Below are positions 38,655-47,441 of a DNA stretch of 64,000 nucleotides, piece by piece. The DNA lies in the NCBI RefSeq assembly GCF_030161615.1, contig NZ_BSUN01000001.1, forward strand, positions 2,108,001 through 2,172,000, given 5' to 3'. The stretch comes from Demequina litorisediminis (lineage in GTDB: Bacteria > Actinomycetota > Actinomycetes > Actinomycetales > Demequinaceae). Position 1 is the first letter of the stretch; the number at the start of each line of letters is the position of its first letter. The translations under genes and the position numbers were made by a program. The notes beneath the pieces were generated by a model, which worked only from the letters and a program-made list of their open reading frames with translations, ran no database searches and had not been told where the DNA came from.

Positions 38655-39423
38655 ATGACCGACGACGCCGCGATCAGCGTGCGAGGGCTCTACAAGGACT
38701 TTGGGCACGTGCGGGCCGTCAACGGCCTCACCTTCGAGGTGCCCCGCGGCGCCTTCTACGGCATCGCCGGCCCCAACGGCGCGGGCAAGACCACCGCGCT
38801 GAGGATGGTCATCGGCGCGCTGGAGCCCCTCCAGGGCGAGATCGCGGTCGACGGCGTCTCGGTCTGGCCGGACCCGCTCGAGGCGAAGCGCCGCATGGGG
38901 TTCGTCGCTGACAACCCCGCCCTCTTCGACCGCCTGACGGGGCGCGAGATGTGCGAGTACGCGGGCCTGCTGCGCGGCATGGCGCCAGACGAGATCGCGC
39001 GCCGCACCGGGGAGTTGCTGCGCATCCTCGACATGGACGAGGCCGCCGGACGCATGGTGGCCGACTACTCCCTCGGCATGACCAAGCGCATCGGCCTCGC
39101 CGTCGCCTTGCTGCACTCGCCCCGCGTGCTGATCCTCGACGAGCCGTTCGGCTCCCTGGACCCCGTCAACACCCAGGTGATGGTCTCGATGCTTGAGCGG
39201 TATCGCTCAGGAGGCGGCACGGTGGTGTTCTCCAGCCATGTGATGGACGTCGTGGAACGGTTGTGCGACCGCGTGCTGGTGGTTGCCGAGGGAGCAGTGC
39301 GCGCCGAGGGCACGGTCGCTGAGGTGCGCGGCCTGCACGCGAACCTCCAGGACGCCTTCATCGCGCTCGTGGGGGGCCGCGACCTTGGTGATGAGGAGGC
39401 TCTCGTGGCTCTCGTCCTCCTGA
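38655..39423 (+). CDS. ABC transporter ATPase
   Basis: About 255 residues. Walker A is IAGPNGAGKTTALRMVIGALEP; the signature is weak (DYSLGMTKRIGLAVALL in place of LSGGQ); Walker B is VLILDEPFGSLDPV; the H-loop FSSHVMDVVERL. A continuous reading frame runs from this gene through the next, but only because of an extra G at an AGCT-site near 39398 (GATGAGGAGGCTCTC). Repaired, the ATPase ends DEELSWLSSS with TGA at 39421-39423, overlapping the permease start. The apparent single protein of about 780 residues is therefore false. Start ATG 38655 with GGGGGAG upstream. Confidence 0.9.
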
Positions 39424-40940
39424 GGCTTCGCCTCGCGATCTCGCGACGTGCGTACACCCGCTGGGGCGGGCAGTTCCTGTGGGTCGCCGTGTGGTGGGCT
39501 CTGGGGCTCGTGGGCCTCGTCGTGGGTGCCGGGCTGGTCCTCATCTCGACGCTCGACGGCGGCCTGGCGGCGGTGGTGACTTCCGTGGCGGCCTGGTGGT
39601 TCGGCTGGTTGCTGCTGCCGATGACCTCGCCCTCGCTGCAGGCCCAGTCGGTGGATCCCGAGCGACTCGAGCCGTATCCGCTGACGGTGCGTCAGAAGGT
39701 CACCGGGATGCTGTGGGGTGGGCTGGTCGCCCCCACCACGCTGATGACGCTGGCGTTCGCCGCCACCCTCGCCGCGCTCCCGGCGCTTCGCTGGTACGCG
39801 CGCCCGGCCATGGTGCTGGGGGCTGTGCTGTTCACGCTGTCCTGCGTCATCACGTCCAAGGTGGTGCAGGCGGCGCTAGCGCGCATGGCGCATACCCGCC
39901 GCGGACGCGACCTCTCGTTGATCCTCGCGGCCGTGCTGAGCGCGGGCTCCTACGGCGGCTACATGTACGTGCTGAACACGAGCGGGTCCGCGAGCCTCGG
40001 AGCGCTTGATCCCGCGGCGGAGGTGGCGTCATGGAGCCCGCCGGGAGCGACGGTGGCGTGGGTGCTTGACGTGTCCGCAGGCCGCGGCGGCCTCGCACTC
40101 GCGCATCTGGCGATCGCCGTGGGCTGGGTGGCACTCATGTACGTCGCCTGGGTGGCGGTCCTCGCGCGGCGTGCCAAGGGAACCGGTCAGTGGCGACGCA
40201 CGCGCACCGTGCGAGCCGCAGCAGGGCTTGCGCTCGTGCGCGGGCGCCGCGCCGCGGGGCGCGGTGCCGTGGCGGCATCGGCCGCTCAGATGAGGCGCTA
40301 CCTGGTCTTTCGTCATCCGCGGGCGGCGCAGCAGGTGGTCATGACCGTCGTGATCGCGGCGTTTGTCACGCTGTCGCCAGGCGTGCAGTTCGACCTCGAA
40401 TCGTCGACCGCTGTGTTCGCGGGATTCTCCACGGCCATTCTCGCGGTCGGCCTGCTCAACTATGACGGCCGTGCCTTCGAGTTCCTGGTCATCGCGGGCG
40501 CGCCCCTGCGCTCGGTGCTGGTCGGCAAGGCGCTCGCGGTCGCGGGCATCACTGGCGCGGCCACGGTGGCCTTCGCCGTCGCGACCGCCGCCTGGCACGG
40601 GCAGGGCGAGCGACTTCCCGCGGCCTTGCTCAACGGTGCAGGTGCGCTGGCGTATGCGTTGGGGGTCGGGGCCGTCGCGAGCGTCATGGCGCCGATGGAT
40701 GCCTCACGCAGGTCCGGCGGGCGCATCGAGCCGGTCGTCGCCGTCTTCGTTGCGATGTTTGCGGCACCGGGCGGCATCGTCGTCGCCGCGAGCCTCATGA
40801 GCCTCGCCGGGATTCCCGCGCTCGCAGGCGGCGTGATCGCGCTGGTGGTGGGCGGCGGGCTCGGCGCGGCGCTGCTCCACCGAGCCGGTGGGCGGCTCGC
40901 GGCGCGCCAGTTGACAGTGGCGCGGGTACTCCTCGACTAG
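39405..40940 (+). CDS. ABC-2-type membrane protein partner
   Basis: About 511 residues with roughly ten helices, of the kind that pairs with the preceding ATPase in actinobacterial exporters. GTG start 39405 lies within the last codons of the ATPase gene. Features: amphipathic N-terminus (VALVLLRLRLAISRRAYTRWGG), helices at WVAVWWALGLVGLVVGAGLVLI, AAVVTSVAAWWFGWLLLP, then ERLEPYPLTVRQKVTGMLWGG and later GRAFEFLVIAGAPLRSVLVGKALA, where the pattern .PL....LLGK is typical. No catalytic motif. Substrate unknown. The stop TAG (40938-40940) shares the palindrome CTAG with the convergent TetR gene stop. Confidence 0.83.
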   Translation: MALVLLRLRLAISRRAYTRWGGQFLWVAVWWALGLVGLVVGAGLVLISTLDGGLAAVVTSVAAWWFGWLLLPMTSPSLQAQSVDPERLEPYPLTVRQKVTGMLWGGLVAPTTLMTLAFAATLAALPALRWYARPAMVLGAVLFTLSCVITSKVVQAALARMAHTRRGRDLSLILAAVLSAGSYGGYMYVLNTSGSASLGALDPAAEVASWSPPGATVAWVLDVSAGRGGLALAHLAIAVGWVALMYVAWVAVLARRAKGTGQWRRTRTVRAAAGLALVRGRRAAGRGAVAASAAQMRRYLVFRHPRAAQQVVMTVVIAAFVTLSPGVQFDLESSTAVFAGFSTAILAVGLLNYDGRAFEFLVIAGAPLRSVLVGKALAVAGITGAATVAFAVATAAWHGQGERLPAALLNGAGALAYALGVGAVASVMAPMDASRRSGGRIEPVVAVFVAMFAAPGGIVVAASLMSLAGIPALAGGVIALVVGGGLGAALLHRAGGRLAARQLTVARVLLD

Positions 40941-41640
40941 GACCCGGGCGTCGCCGTTGTGGGAGGCAGTGGGGGCGACCAGCCGGCATCGGCCAGCCGT
41001 ACGGCTCCCTCGAGGATGAGGTCGAGCGCGAACGCGAACTCCGCGTCGTCGTCGCACCCGGGACCCACCGTGCTGCCCACCTGGTGACGGGCCGATGCCG
41101 CGGAGGCGAGCACGCCCGGCCACCTTGCCGCCAGCATCGCCAGCGTCGCCTCGTCGGGAACGCGGCCGGCGTCCGCCGCGGGCGACGCGAAGACCTCCTG
41201 GCTGAAGCCCCACAGGCGAGAGCCGAGGGCGTGCATCGTGTGATGGGCGAGGTCGACGCTGAGACCGCCATCGCCGAGGATCTGGAGCATGGCCTCCATG
41301 TGGTCGAGGACCGGGGGCTGGGGGCCTCGCGAGTCTCGATCGCCCTCCACGCCCACGGGTGGCGGAGCATCTCGTGACGTGCGGCGCCGATGAGCGCGCG
41401 GGCGCGCGTGAGCCAGTCGCCGCCGGTGGGTGCGGGGCCGATCGCCGTCACCACCGCATCGACCATCGCGTCGAGCAGTTCTTCCTTGTTGCGCACGTGC
41501 TTGTACAGCGCCATCGGCACCACGCCGAGGCGATCGGCCAGGGTGCGCATGCTCAGCGCCTCGAGCCCCGAGGTGTCTGCCAGGGCCATCGCCTCGGAGA
41601 CCACGCGCTCGCGGCTCAGCGGCGGCCGGTCGTGGGTCAT
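40937..41640 (-). CDS. TetR family regulator (TetR_C type)
   Basis: About 234 residues. N-terminal HTH: RERVVSEAMALADTSGLEALSMRTLADRLGVVPMALYKHVRNKEELLDAMVDAVV, the class with the MALYKHV recognition helix. The C-terminal domain (HEMLRHPWAWRAIETREAPQPPVLDHMEAMLQILGDGGLSVDLAHHTMHALGSRLWGFSQEVF) matches TetR_C, seen in tetracycline-type regulators. One C in a run is missing near 41330 (EAPQPPVLDH). It is divergent from the DUF4386 gene, with two near-identical GGTGTACGCC-centred operators between, so it very likely represses that membrane protein and itself. Confidence 0.92.
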
Positions 41641-41663
41641 CGTTTACCTCGCGAGCTCTTGAC

Positions 41664-41680
41664 GGTGTACGCCATACACC
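41664..41680. promoter_or_regulatory. TetR operator O1
   Basis: GGTGTAC-GCC-ATACACC, 7-base arms with one mismatch, 24 bases before the TetR start. It is 34 bases centre to centre from O2, near three helical turns, so both dimers could bind the same face. Confidence 0.75.
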
Positions 41681-41696
41681 TTACAGTCGACGCGTC

Positions 41697-41715
41697 AGGT
41701 GTACGCCGTACACCT
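41697..41715. promoter_or_regulatory. TetR operator O2
   Basis: AGGTGTAC-GCC-GTACACCT, two perfect 8-base arms, 22 bases before the DUF4386 ATG. The same centre GCC as O1 makes these a clear operator pair. Confidence 0.8.
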
Positions 41716-41736
41716 CGAACACGTCGAGGGTGAGGA

Positions 41737-42429
41737 ATGGATATGGCGAACGATCGGACGCTCGGGGTGTTGGCGGGGGTGAGTTACCTGGTGACCCACG
41801 TGACGTCGGTAGGAGCGGTGACGCTGTACGGCGCGATGCTCACCGACGACGGCTGGGCCGGTGCCAGCGACGGCGACGCGCGATACCTGGCGGGCGCAAT
41901 GCTCGACGTGGTGCTTGCCGTCGCGGTGGTGGCGACCGCGGCCTTCCTGTGGCCACTGCTCAGGCGGCGCAGTGCGGTGGGCCCCGTCGCGTACCTGGCG
42001 CTACGCGTGACGGAGGCGGCGACGATCCTCGCCGGGGCATCGGCCGTCGTGGCGGGAGTGGCGCTGCGTGGAGCAGGCGAGGCCGCGAGTGCGGGCGCGA
42101 TGGTGGAGCTCTACCGGGCGGCGTTCCTGGTGGGGCCCGGGCTCGTGGTGCCGTTCCACACCGTGGTGCTCGCCGCGGTCCTGTGGCGTCACCGGCTCGC
42201 GCCGCGCTGGATCCCGCTGCTCGGGTTCGTGGGCGGGCCGCTGGTGCTCGTCTCGAACCTCACGGTGTTGTTGGGGCTGCAGGAGCAGGTTTCCGCGCTC
42301 GTCATGGCGGCCGCCGTCCCCGTGTTTGCGTGGGAGATCTCGCTGGCCGTATGGCTCATCACGCGGGGCATCGGCGCGGGTGCGGCCACGCCTCGCGCGG
42401 CGCAGGCGACCGCGTATGTGAGCGCGTGA
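41737..42429 (+). CDS. DUF4386 family membrane protein
   Basis: 230 residues with six or seven helices. The N-terminal LGVLAGVSYLVTHVTSVGAVTLYGAML, VAVVATAAFLWPLLRRRSAVGPVAYLALRVTEAATILAGA and LVVPFHTVVLAAVLWRHRLAPRWIPLLGFVGGPLVL match DUF4386, where the R.ES/RVTEA segment and the W.R.IP..L..GG segment are conserved. Function unknown. It is controlled by the divergent TetR through the twin operators just upstream. The alternative start MANDRTLG is 6 bases later. Ends at the hairpin at 42442. AGCT in MVELYRAA unaltered. Confidence 0.88.
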   Translation: MDMANDRTLGVLAGVSYLVTHVTSVGAVTLYGAMLTDDGWAGASDGDARYLAGAMLDVVLAVAVVATAAFLWPLLRRRSAVGPVAYLALRVTEAATILAGASAVVAGVALRGAGEAASAGAMVELYRAAFLVGPGLVVPFHTVVLAAVLWRHRLAPRWIPLLGFVGGPLVLVSNLTVLLGLQEQVSALVMAAAVPVFAWEISLAVWLITRGIGAGAATPRAAQATAYVSA

Positions 42430-42441
42430 GCCTTCACATTT

Positions 42442-42483
42442 GACTGGCCGATGCCGCCTGGTGGCGAGCGGCATCGGCCAGTC
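42442..42483. terminator. Perfect 16-bp hairpin with GGCCGATGCCGC arms
   Basis: GACTGGCCGATGCCGC and its exact complement around a 10-base loop, 12 bases after the DUF4386 stop and just upstream of the sugar-transport promoter. No T run follows, as is usual in high-G+C actinobacteria. Confidence 0.85.
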
Positions 42484-42522
42484 GACGCGGAGCCTCGTTA
42501 CGTAATTGTGATGTGAAACCCC

Positions 42523-42553
42523 TTGTGAACGCTCACAATGTGAGCGCTATCAT
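42523..42553 (+). promoter_or_regulatory. Sugar-operon promoter with two overlapping LacI-type operators
   Basis: TGTGAACGCTCACA (42524-42537) and TGTGAGCGCTATCA (42539-42552) lie one base apart; the second is a near match to the LacI-family consensus TGTGAGCGCTCACA. Together they also form the perfect 8-base repeat CGCTCACA-A-TGTGAGCG. TATCAT at 42548-42553 fits a -10 box and TTGTGA at 42523-42528 a -35 box, so both operators cover the promoter. The LacI gene at the end of the operon is the obvious ligand-responsive repressor. Confidence 0.8.
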
Positions 42554-42637
42554 CCAACTGCGGCACACTGTGGTGTCGCAAGGAGAGAACAAGGCTTCCC
42601 GGCACCGACGCCGGGGGTGAACGAGGAGGTTCACGGC

Positions 42638-43649
42638 ATGAAGAAGCGTTTCCTGACCACCATCGCCTTCGCGGGGGTCGCTGCCTTCGCCCTGGCGGGC
42701 TGCACCACCGAGAGCGGCACCACCACCGAGGAGTCCTCGACCGCCGACGGCGGCTCGGCAGACGCCGCCTCGGAGGTCATCACCGTGGGCTTCGCCCAGA
42801 CCGGCGCCGAGTCCGGCTGGCGCAGCGCCAACACCGAATCCATGAAGGCCGCTTTCTCCGAGGACAACGGCTTCGAGCCTGATCTTCAACGCCGCGGACA
42901 ACGACCCGGCCGCGCAGATCTCCGCCGTCCGCAACTTCATCAACCAGGGCGTCGACGCCATCGTCATCGCGCCCGTGGTCGAAGACGGTTGGGACGACGT
43001 GCTGCAGGAGGCGAAGGACGCGGGCATCCCCGTCATCCTTGAGGACCGCACCGTGTCCGCCTCCGAGGACCTCTACGACACCTGGGTGGGGCTCGACTTC
43101 CACGCCGAGGGCGTCCAGGCGGGCGAATGGGCCGCCACAGAGTTCGGCGACGCCGAGACCAACATGGTCGTCCTCGAGGGCACCACCGGCTCCGCGCCCG
43201 CCAACGAGCGCGCCGCCGGTTTCGACGAGGCCATTGCGGGCACCGGCATCACCGCCATCGACTCGCAGACCGGGGACTTCACCCGCGACGGCGGCAAGTC
43301 CGTCATGGAGGGCTACATCGCCAACTACGGCCTCGACGGCATCGACCTGGTGTATGCGCACAACGACGACATGGGCCTGGGAGCCATCGAGGCCATCGAG
43401 TCGGCGGGCGGCGTGCCCGGCGAGGACATCAAGATCGTGACCATCGACGCGGTCAAGGACGGCATGCAGGCGCTCGTCGACGGCAAGATCAACTTCATCG
43501 TCGAGTGCAACCCGCTCCTCGGCGAGAAGGCCGCCGAGCTGGTGAAGTCCGTGCTCGCCGGTGAGACCGTCGACAAGGCCTACTACGTTGAGGACCAGTC
43601 CTTCACGCAGGAGCAGGCGGCCGAGGTCATCGACTCCCGCGCCTACTGA
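42638..43649 (+). CDS. ytfQ: Sugar ABC transporter substrate-binding lipoprotein (YtfQ type)
   Basis: About 336 residues. Lipoprotein signal MKKRFLTTIAFAGVAAFALAGC (Cys 22), a Thr/Ser/Glu linker, then a type-I periplasmic fold. VITVGFAQTGAESGWRSANTESM is the YtfQ signature, then AADNDPAAQISAVRNFINQGVDAIVIAPVVEDGWDDVLQEAKDAGIPVILEDR, YAHNDDMGLGAIEAIESAG and NFIVECNPLLGEKAAEL. E. coli YtfQ binds galactofuranose; the real sugar here may differ. An AGCT-site near 42887 (NGFELIFNAADND) needs repair; the AGCT in AAELVKS is unaltered. ATG 42638 has GAGGAGGT 7 bases upstream. First gene of the operon. Confidence 0.93.
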
Positions 43650-43680
43650 TCCCTCGCGGGACAGCACCACCGGTTCCATC

Positions 43681-43713
43681 GCGTCCGCCGGGAGCCACGC
43701 TCCCGGCGGACGC
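43681..43713 (+). terminator. Intercistronic hairpin after ytfQ
   Basis: A perfect 15-bp stem (GCGTCCGCCGGGAGC) with loop CAC, between the binding-protein gene and the first ATPase gene. Such hairpins commonly act as attenuators or mRNA stabilisers that keep binding-protein mRNA above that of the membrane genes. It is not expected to end transcription completely, since the operon continues. Confidence 0.8.
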
Positions 43714-43747
43714 GCCACCGCATGCATGACAAAGAGGTCACTCACCC

Positions 43748-45296
43748 ATGACTGTGGACACTGACGTCCCGCCGCTCGTTTCGATGCGCGGCATCACCAT
43801 CTCCTTCCCCGGCGTGCTCGCGCTCGACGGCGTCGACTTCTTCCTCCGGCCCGGCGAAGTGCACTCGCTCATGGGGGAGAACGGTGCCGGAAAGTCGACG
43901 CTCATTAAGGCCCTCACGGGCGTGTACGCCATCGATGCGGGAACCATCGAGATCGCGGGCGAGCAGCGCCGTCTCGATTCGACGGCCGATGCCCAGGCGG
44001 CCGGCATCTCCACTGTGTACCAGGAGGTGAACCTGTGTGCGAACCTCTCGGTGGGCGAGAACGTGATGCTCGGCCACGAGCCGCGGGGCGTGTTCGGCAT
44101 CGACTGGAGCGCCGCGCATCGCGAGGCCGCCGAGTACCTCGCGAGCCTCGGACTCGACCTTGACACCAGGTCGCCACTGGCCAGCCACTCCATCGCGATC
44201 CAGCAGGCTCGTCGCCATCAGCAGGGCCATGGTGCTCGATGCGAAGGTCCTCATCCTCGACGAGCCCACGTCAAGCCTTGACCGCGGCGAGGTGGAGCAG
44301 GCTCTTCGCCGTCATCCGCGACCTCAAGGCTCGCGGCGTCGCCATCCTCTTCGTCAGCCACTTCCTCGACCAGGTCTACGAGATCTCGGATCGCATCACG
44401 GTGCTGCGCAACGGACGTCTCATCGGCGAGCATCTCGTGGGCGACCTGCCGCGCGAGGCCCTGGTCACCGAGATGATTGGCCGCGCCCTCGACGAGGCTC
44501 TCGGCGCTGTCCGACGCCGCCGAGCGAGAGATCGACCGCACCGGCACGCCCGTGCTGAGTGCGTCGGGCATCGGCCGCAAGGGCATTCTCGAGCCGGCTG
44601 ACCTCGACATCTTCGAAGGGGAGGTCGTCGGCCTCGCCGGGCTCCTCGGGTCGGGACGCACCGAACTGGTGCGCCTCCTGTACGGCGCAGACAAGGCCGA
44701 TGCGGGCGAGATCACCGTCCGCGGCCAGCGCGCCAAGATTCACGCGCCGCGCCACGCCATCGACCGGCGCGTGGCCTTCTCCTCGGAGAACCGCCGTGCC
44801 GAGGGCGTGATCGCCGACCTCACGGTCGCCGAGAACATGGTGCTCGGCGTGCAGGCGCAGCGCGGCTGGTTGCGCCGCCTCAGCAAGGCCGAGCAGGACG
44901 CGATCGTCGCCGAATACATGGAGGCCCTCGGCGTGCGGCCAGCGGACCCGCATGTGCCGATCGGCACGCTGTCCGGCGGCAACCAGCAGAAGGTGCTGCT
45001 GGCCCGCTGGCTCGCCATGCAGCCCGAACTGCTGATCCTCGACGAGCCCACCCGCGGCATCGACGTGGGCGCCAAGGCCGACATCCAGCGCAAGGTGGCC
45101 GAACTCGCCGCCAAGGGGCTGTCCGTGGTCTTCATCTCCTCCGAGGCTCGAGGAGGTCCTGCGCATCACCCAGCGCGTCGCAGTCCTGAGAGACCGTCGC
45201 AAGATCGGCGAACTCGACCCCACCGCGGTGGACCTCGACGGGCTCGTCGACTTCATCGCCCATGCCGAGCACGACGAGAGGAGCGTGTCCCGATGA
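43748..45296 (+). CDS. ytfR: Sugar ABC transporter double ATPase (YtfR type), copy 1
   Basis: About 514 residues with two nucleotide-binding domains. NBD1 has HSLMGENGAGKSTLIKALTGVY, GISTVYQEVNLCANLSVGENVMLG, HSIAIQQLVAISRAMVLDAKVLILDEPTSSLD and FVSHFLDQVYEISDRITVLRNG. NBD2 has GLAGLLGSGRTELVRLLYGA, a Walker A replaced by LGSGRTE as usual in this family, SSENRRAEGVIADLTVAENM, TLSGGNQQKVLLARWLA, LDEPTRGIDVGAK and FISSELEEVLRITQRVAVLRD. AGCT-sites near 44205, 44300, 44493 and 45148 need repair. It overlaps the permease gene by ATGA. It is closely similar to the second ATPase at 47442. Confidence 0.94.
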
Positions 45297-46369
45297 CACT
45301 GCTCAAGCATCACCTGTTCTGGCCCTCCGCGGCGCTCGTCACGCTCATCGTGGTCAACGTCATCGCGAACCCCAACTTCGCGAAGATCACGCTGCGGGAC
45401 GGCGACCTGTACGGCAACCCCGTCACCATCCTGCGCGAGAGCGCGCCGCTCATGCTGGTCGCGCTGGGCATGACGCTCGTCATCGCCACCCGCGGCATCG
45501 ACCTGTCCGTGGGAGCGGTGATGGCGGTCTCGGGTGCCGTGTCGCTGACGATCATCGCGGACGCGCCGGACCCCGGCAGCCTTGGCATCGTCGTCACGGC
45601 CATCGTGACCGCCGTGCTCGTCGCGCTCGTCCTCGGCGCGTGGAACGGCTTCCTGGTCTCGGTGCTCGGCATCCAGCCGATCATCGCCACCCTGGTGCTC
45701 ATGCTCGCCGGACGAGGGGTCGCGCTGCTGATCACGGGAGGCGCCATCACCACGGTGACGAGCGCGCCATACAAGTTCATCTCCAACGGCTATCTGATCC
45801 TGCTGCCGGTGGCCTTCTTCGTCTGGGTCGCGGTGGTCGCGGCCGTGGCGCTGCTGGAACGCCGCACCGCCCTGGGCATGCTCACGGAGGCCGTGGGCAT
45901 CAACCCCGAGTCCTCCCGCCTGGCGGGGGTGCGCTCTCGCGGCATCATCTGGGGCGCCTACATCGCCTCCGGCGTCCTCGCAGGCGTGGCGGGCATCATC
46001 AACGCCTCCAACACCATGGCGGCAGATGCCAACAACGCCGGCTATCTCATCGAGCTTTACGCGATCCTCGCGGTGGTCCTCGGCGGCACGTCGCTCATGG
46101 GCGGCAAGTTCTCGATCGCGGGCACCGTCATCGGTGTGCTGACCGTCACCACCCTCGACAAGACCATCCAGTTCCTCGGCGTCCCGCCGGCACAGAGCCC
46201 CGTGTTCTTCGCCGTGGTGGTCGTGATCGTGGTGCTCGTCCAGTCGCCGCGGGTCCACCAGTGGGGCCGCTCACTGTCCAGGCGCCGCGCCGCCACCGAC
46301 CGGGGTGACGGCGGCGGAAACGCTGCCGCCGCATCGGCCGCCCCCACCCGTAAGGAGGTCGGCGTATGA
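45293..46369 (+). CDS. ytfT: Sugar ABC transporter permease (YtfT type)
   Basis: 358 residues, intact. Branched-chain/ribose-type permease: ESAPLMLVALGMTLVIATRGIDLSVGAVMAVSGAVSLTII is the conserved block with GIDLSVG, then NGFLVSVLGIQPIIATLVLMLAGRGVALLITGG, TEAVGINPESSRLAGVRSRGIIWGAYIASGVLAGVAGII, LYAILAVVLGGTSLMGGKFSIAGTVIGVLTVTTLDKTIQFLGVPPA. It is cotranslated with both neighbours by ATGA overlaps. The charged Arg/Ala-rich C-terminal tail is cytoplasmic. Paired with the next gene as a heterodimeric channel. AGCT in YLIELYAIL unaltered. Confidence 0.94.
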   Translation: MTLLKHHLFWPSAALVTLIVVNVIANPNFAKITLRDGDLYGNPVTILRESAPLMLVALGMTLVIATRGIDLSVGAVMAVSGAVSLTIIADAPDPGSLGIVVTAIVTAVLVALVLGAWNGFLVSVLGIQPIIATLVLMLAGRGVALLITGGAITTVTSAPYKFISNGYLILLPVAFFVWVAVVAAVALLERRTALGMLTEAVGINPESSRLAGVRSRGIIWGAYIASGVLAGVAGIINASNTMAADANNAGYLIELYAILAVVLGGTSLMGGKFSIAGTVIGVLTVTTLDKTIQFLGVPPAQSPVFFAVVVVIVVLVQSPRVHQWGRSLSRRRAATDRGDGGGNAAAASAAPTRKEVGV

Positions 46370-47383
46370 GCGCCACCGTCGTCGACGCCCCCGCCCCCAC
46401 GGCCATGGACAGGGTGCGCACGTTCACCGCGCGCCGCGCCTCCGTGCTGCCCACGTTGGCGGCGGTCGTCATCCTCGTGATCGTGCTGATCGGTGCGCAG
46501 GCGGAGTTTGGCAACTTCCTCAGCCCGCGCAACCTCTCGGCGCTGCTGCTCGACCACGCGTACCTCATGGTGCTCGCGGTCGGGATGACCTTTGTCATCG
46601 TCACGGGCGGCATCGACCTGTCCGTCGGCTCGGTCATGGCGTTCACGGGCATTCTCGGCTCGTCGATGCTCGCGTCGGGCACGCCCGTGTGGCTCGTGAT
46701 CCCGATCATGCTCGCGGGCGGCGCTGCGATCGGCACGCTCATCGGCGTGCTGGTCCAGTACTTCAACGTGCAGCCCTTCATCGCGTCGCTCGCGGGGTTG
46801 TTCCTGGGGCGCGGTCTCGCGTACGTGGTGAGCCTGTCGTCGATTCGGGTCGAGAACGAGCCCATCCTGTGGCTGCAGCAGACCCGCTTCCTCATCGGCG
46901 ACTGGTACATCACTCCCACGGGCATCATCGCGCTGCTCGTGGTGGCCGCGGGTGCCGTCGTGATGGCGCTGACGCGCTTCGGTCGCACGGTGTACGCCAT
47001 CGGCGGTTCCGAGCAGTCGGCCCGCCTCATGGGGCTCTCGGTGGCCCGCACGAAGGTGCTCGTGTACGTCATCTCGGGCCTGTGCGGCGGACTCGCGGGC
47101 CTCCTGCTGACCGCCTACTCGGGGGCCGGCTACCCGCGCAACGGCATCGGCACCGAGCCTGGACGTCATCGCCTGCGTGGTCATCGGCGGCACCCTGCTG
47201 ACCGGCGGCCGCGGCTACGTGCTCGGCTCCATGATCGGCGTGTTCGTGTTCGCCACCATCAACACGATCATCTCGTTCATGGGCGCCGAGCAGTCGTGGA
47301 CGCACATCATCATCGGCGCCCTGTTGCTGCTGTTCATCGTGGTGCAGCGGGCGATCGTGGCGCGCTCCGACCGGCGCACGTGA
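46366..47383 (+). CDS. yjfF: Sugar ABC transporter permease (YjfF type)
   Basis: About 338 residues. LLLDHAYLMVLAVGMTFVIVTGGIDLSVGSVMAFTGILGSSML has the GIDLSVGS block. QYFNVQPFIASLAGLFLGRGLAYVVSLSSIRVEN, FGRTVYAIGGSEQSARLMGLSVARTKVLVYVISGLCGGLAGLLLTAYSGAGYPRNGIGTELDVIACVVIGGTLLTGGRGYVLG follow, matching YjfF. The AGCT-site near 47157 (GTELDVIAC) needs repair. It ends at TGA 47381-47383, 58 bases before the second ATPase gene. Confidence 0.93.
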
Positions 47384-47441
47384 GCCCTGGCTCGAGCGCC
47401 GCGGCGCCTCGTCCACCTCGCTCCTCGAAGGTGCGGCCGAT

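Noticed and set aside
39405-40940. C-terminal half of a giant ABC fusion protein
   Set aside because: The join depends on one AGCT-site insertion; a normal stop and GTG restart appear on repair.
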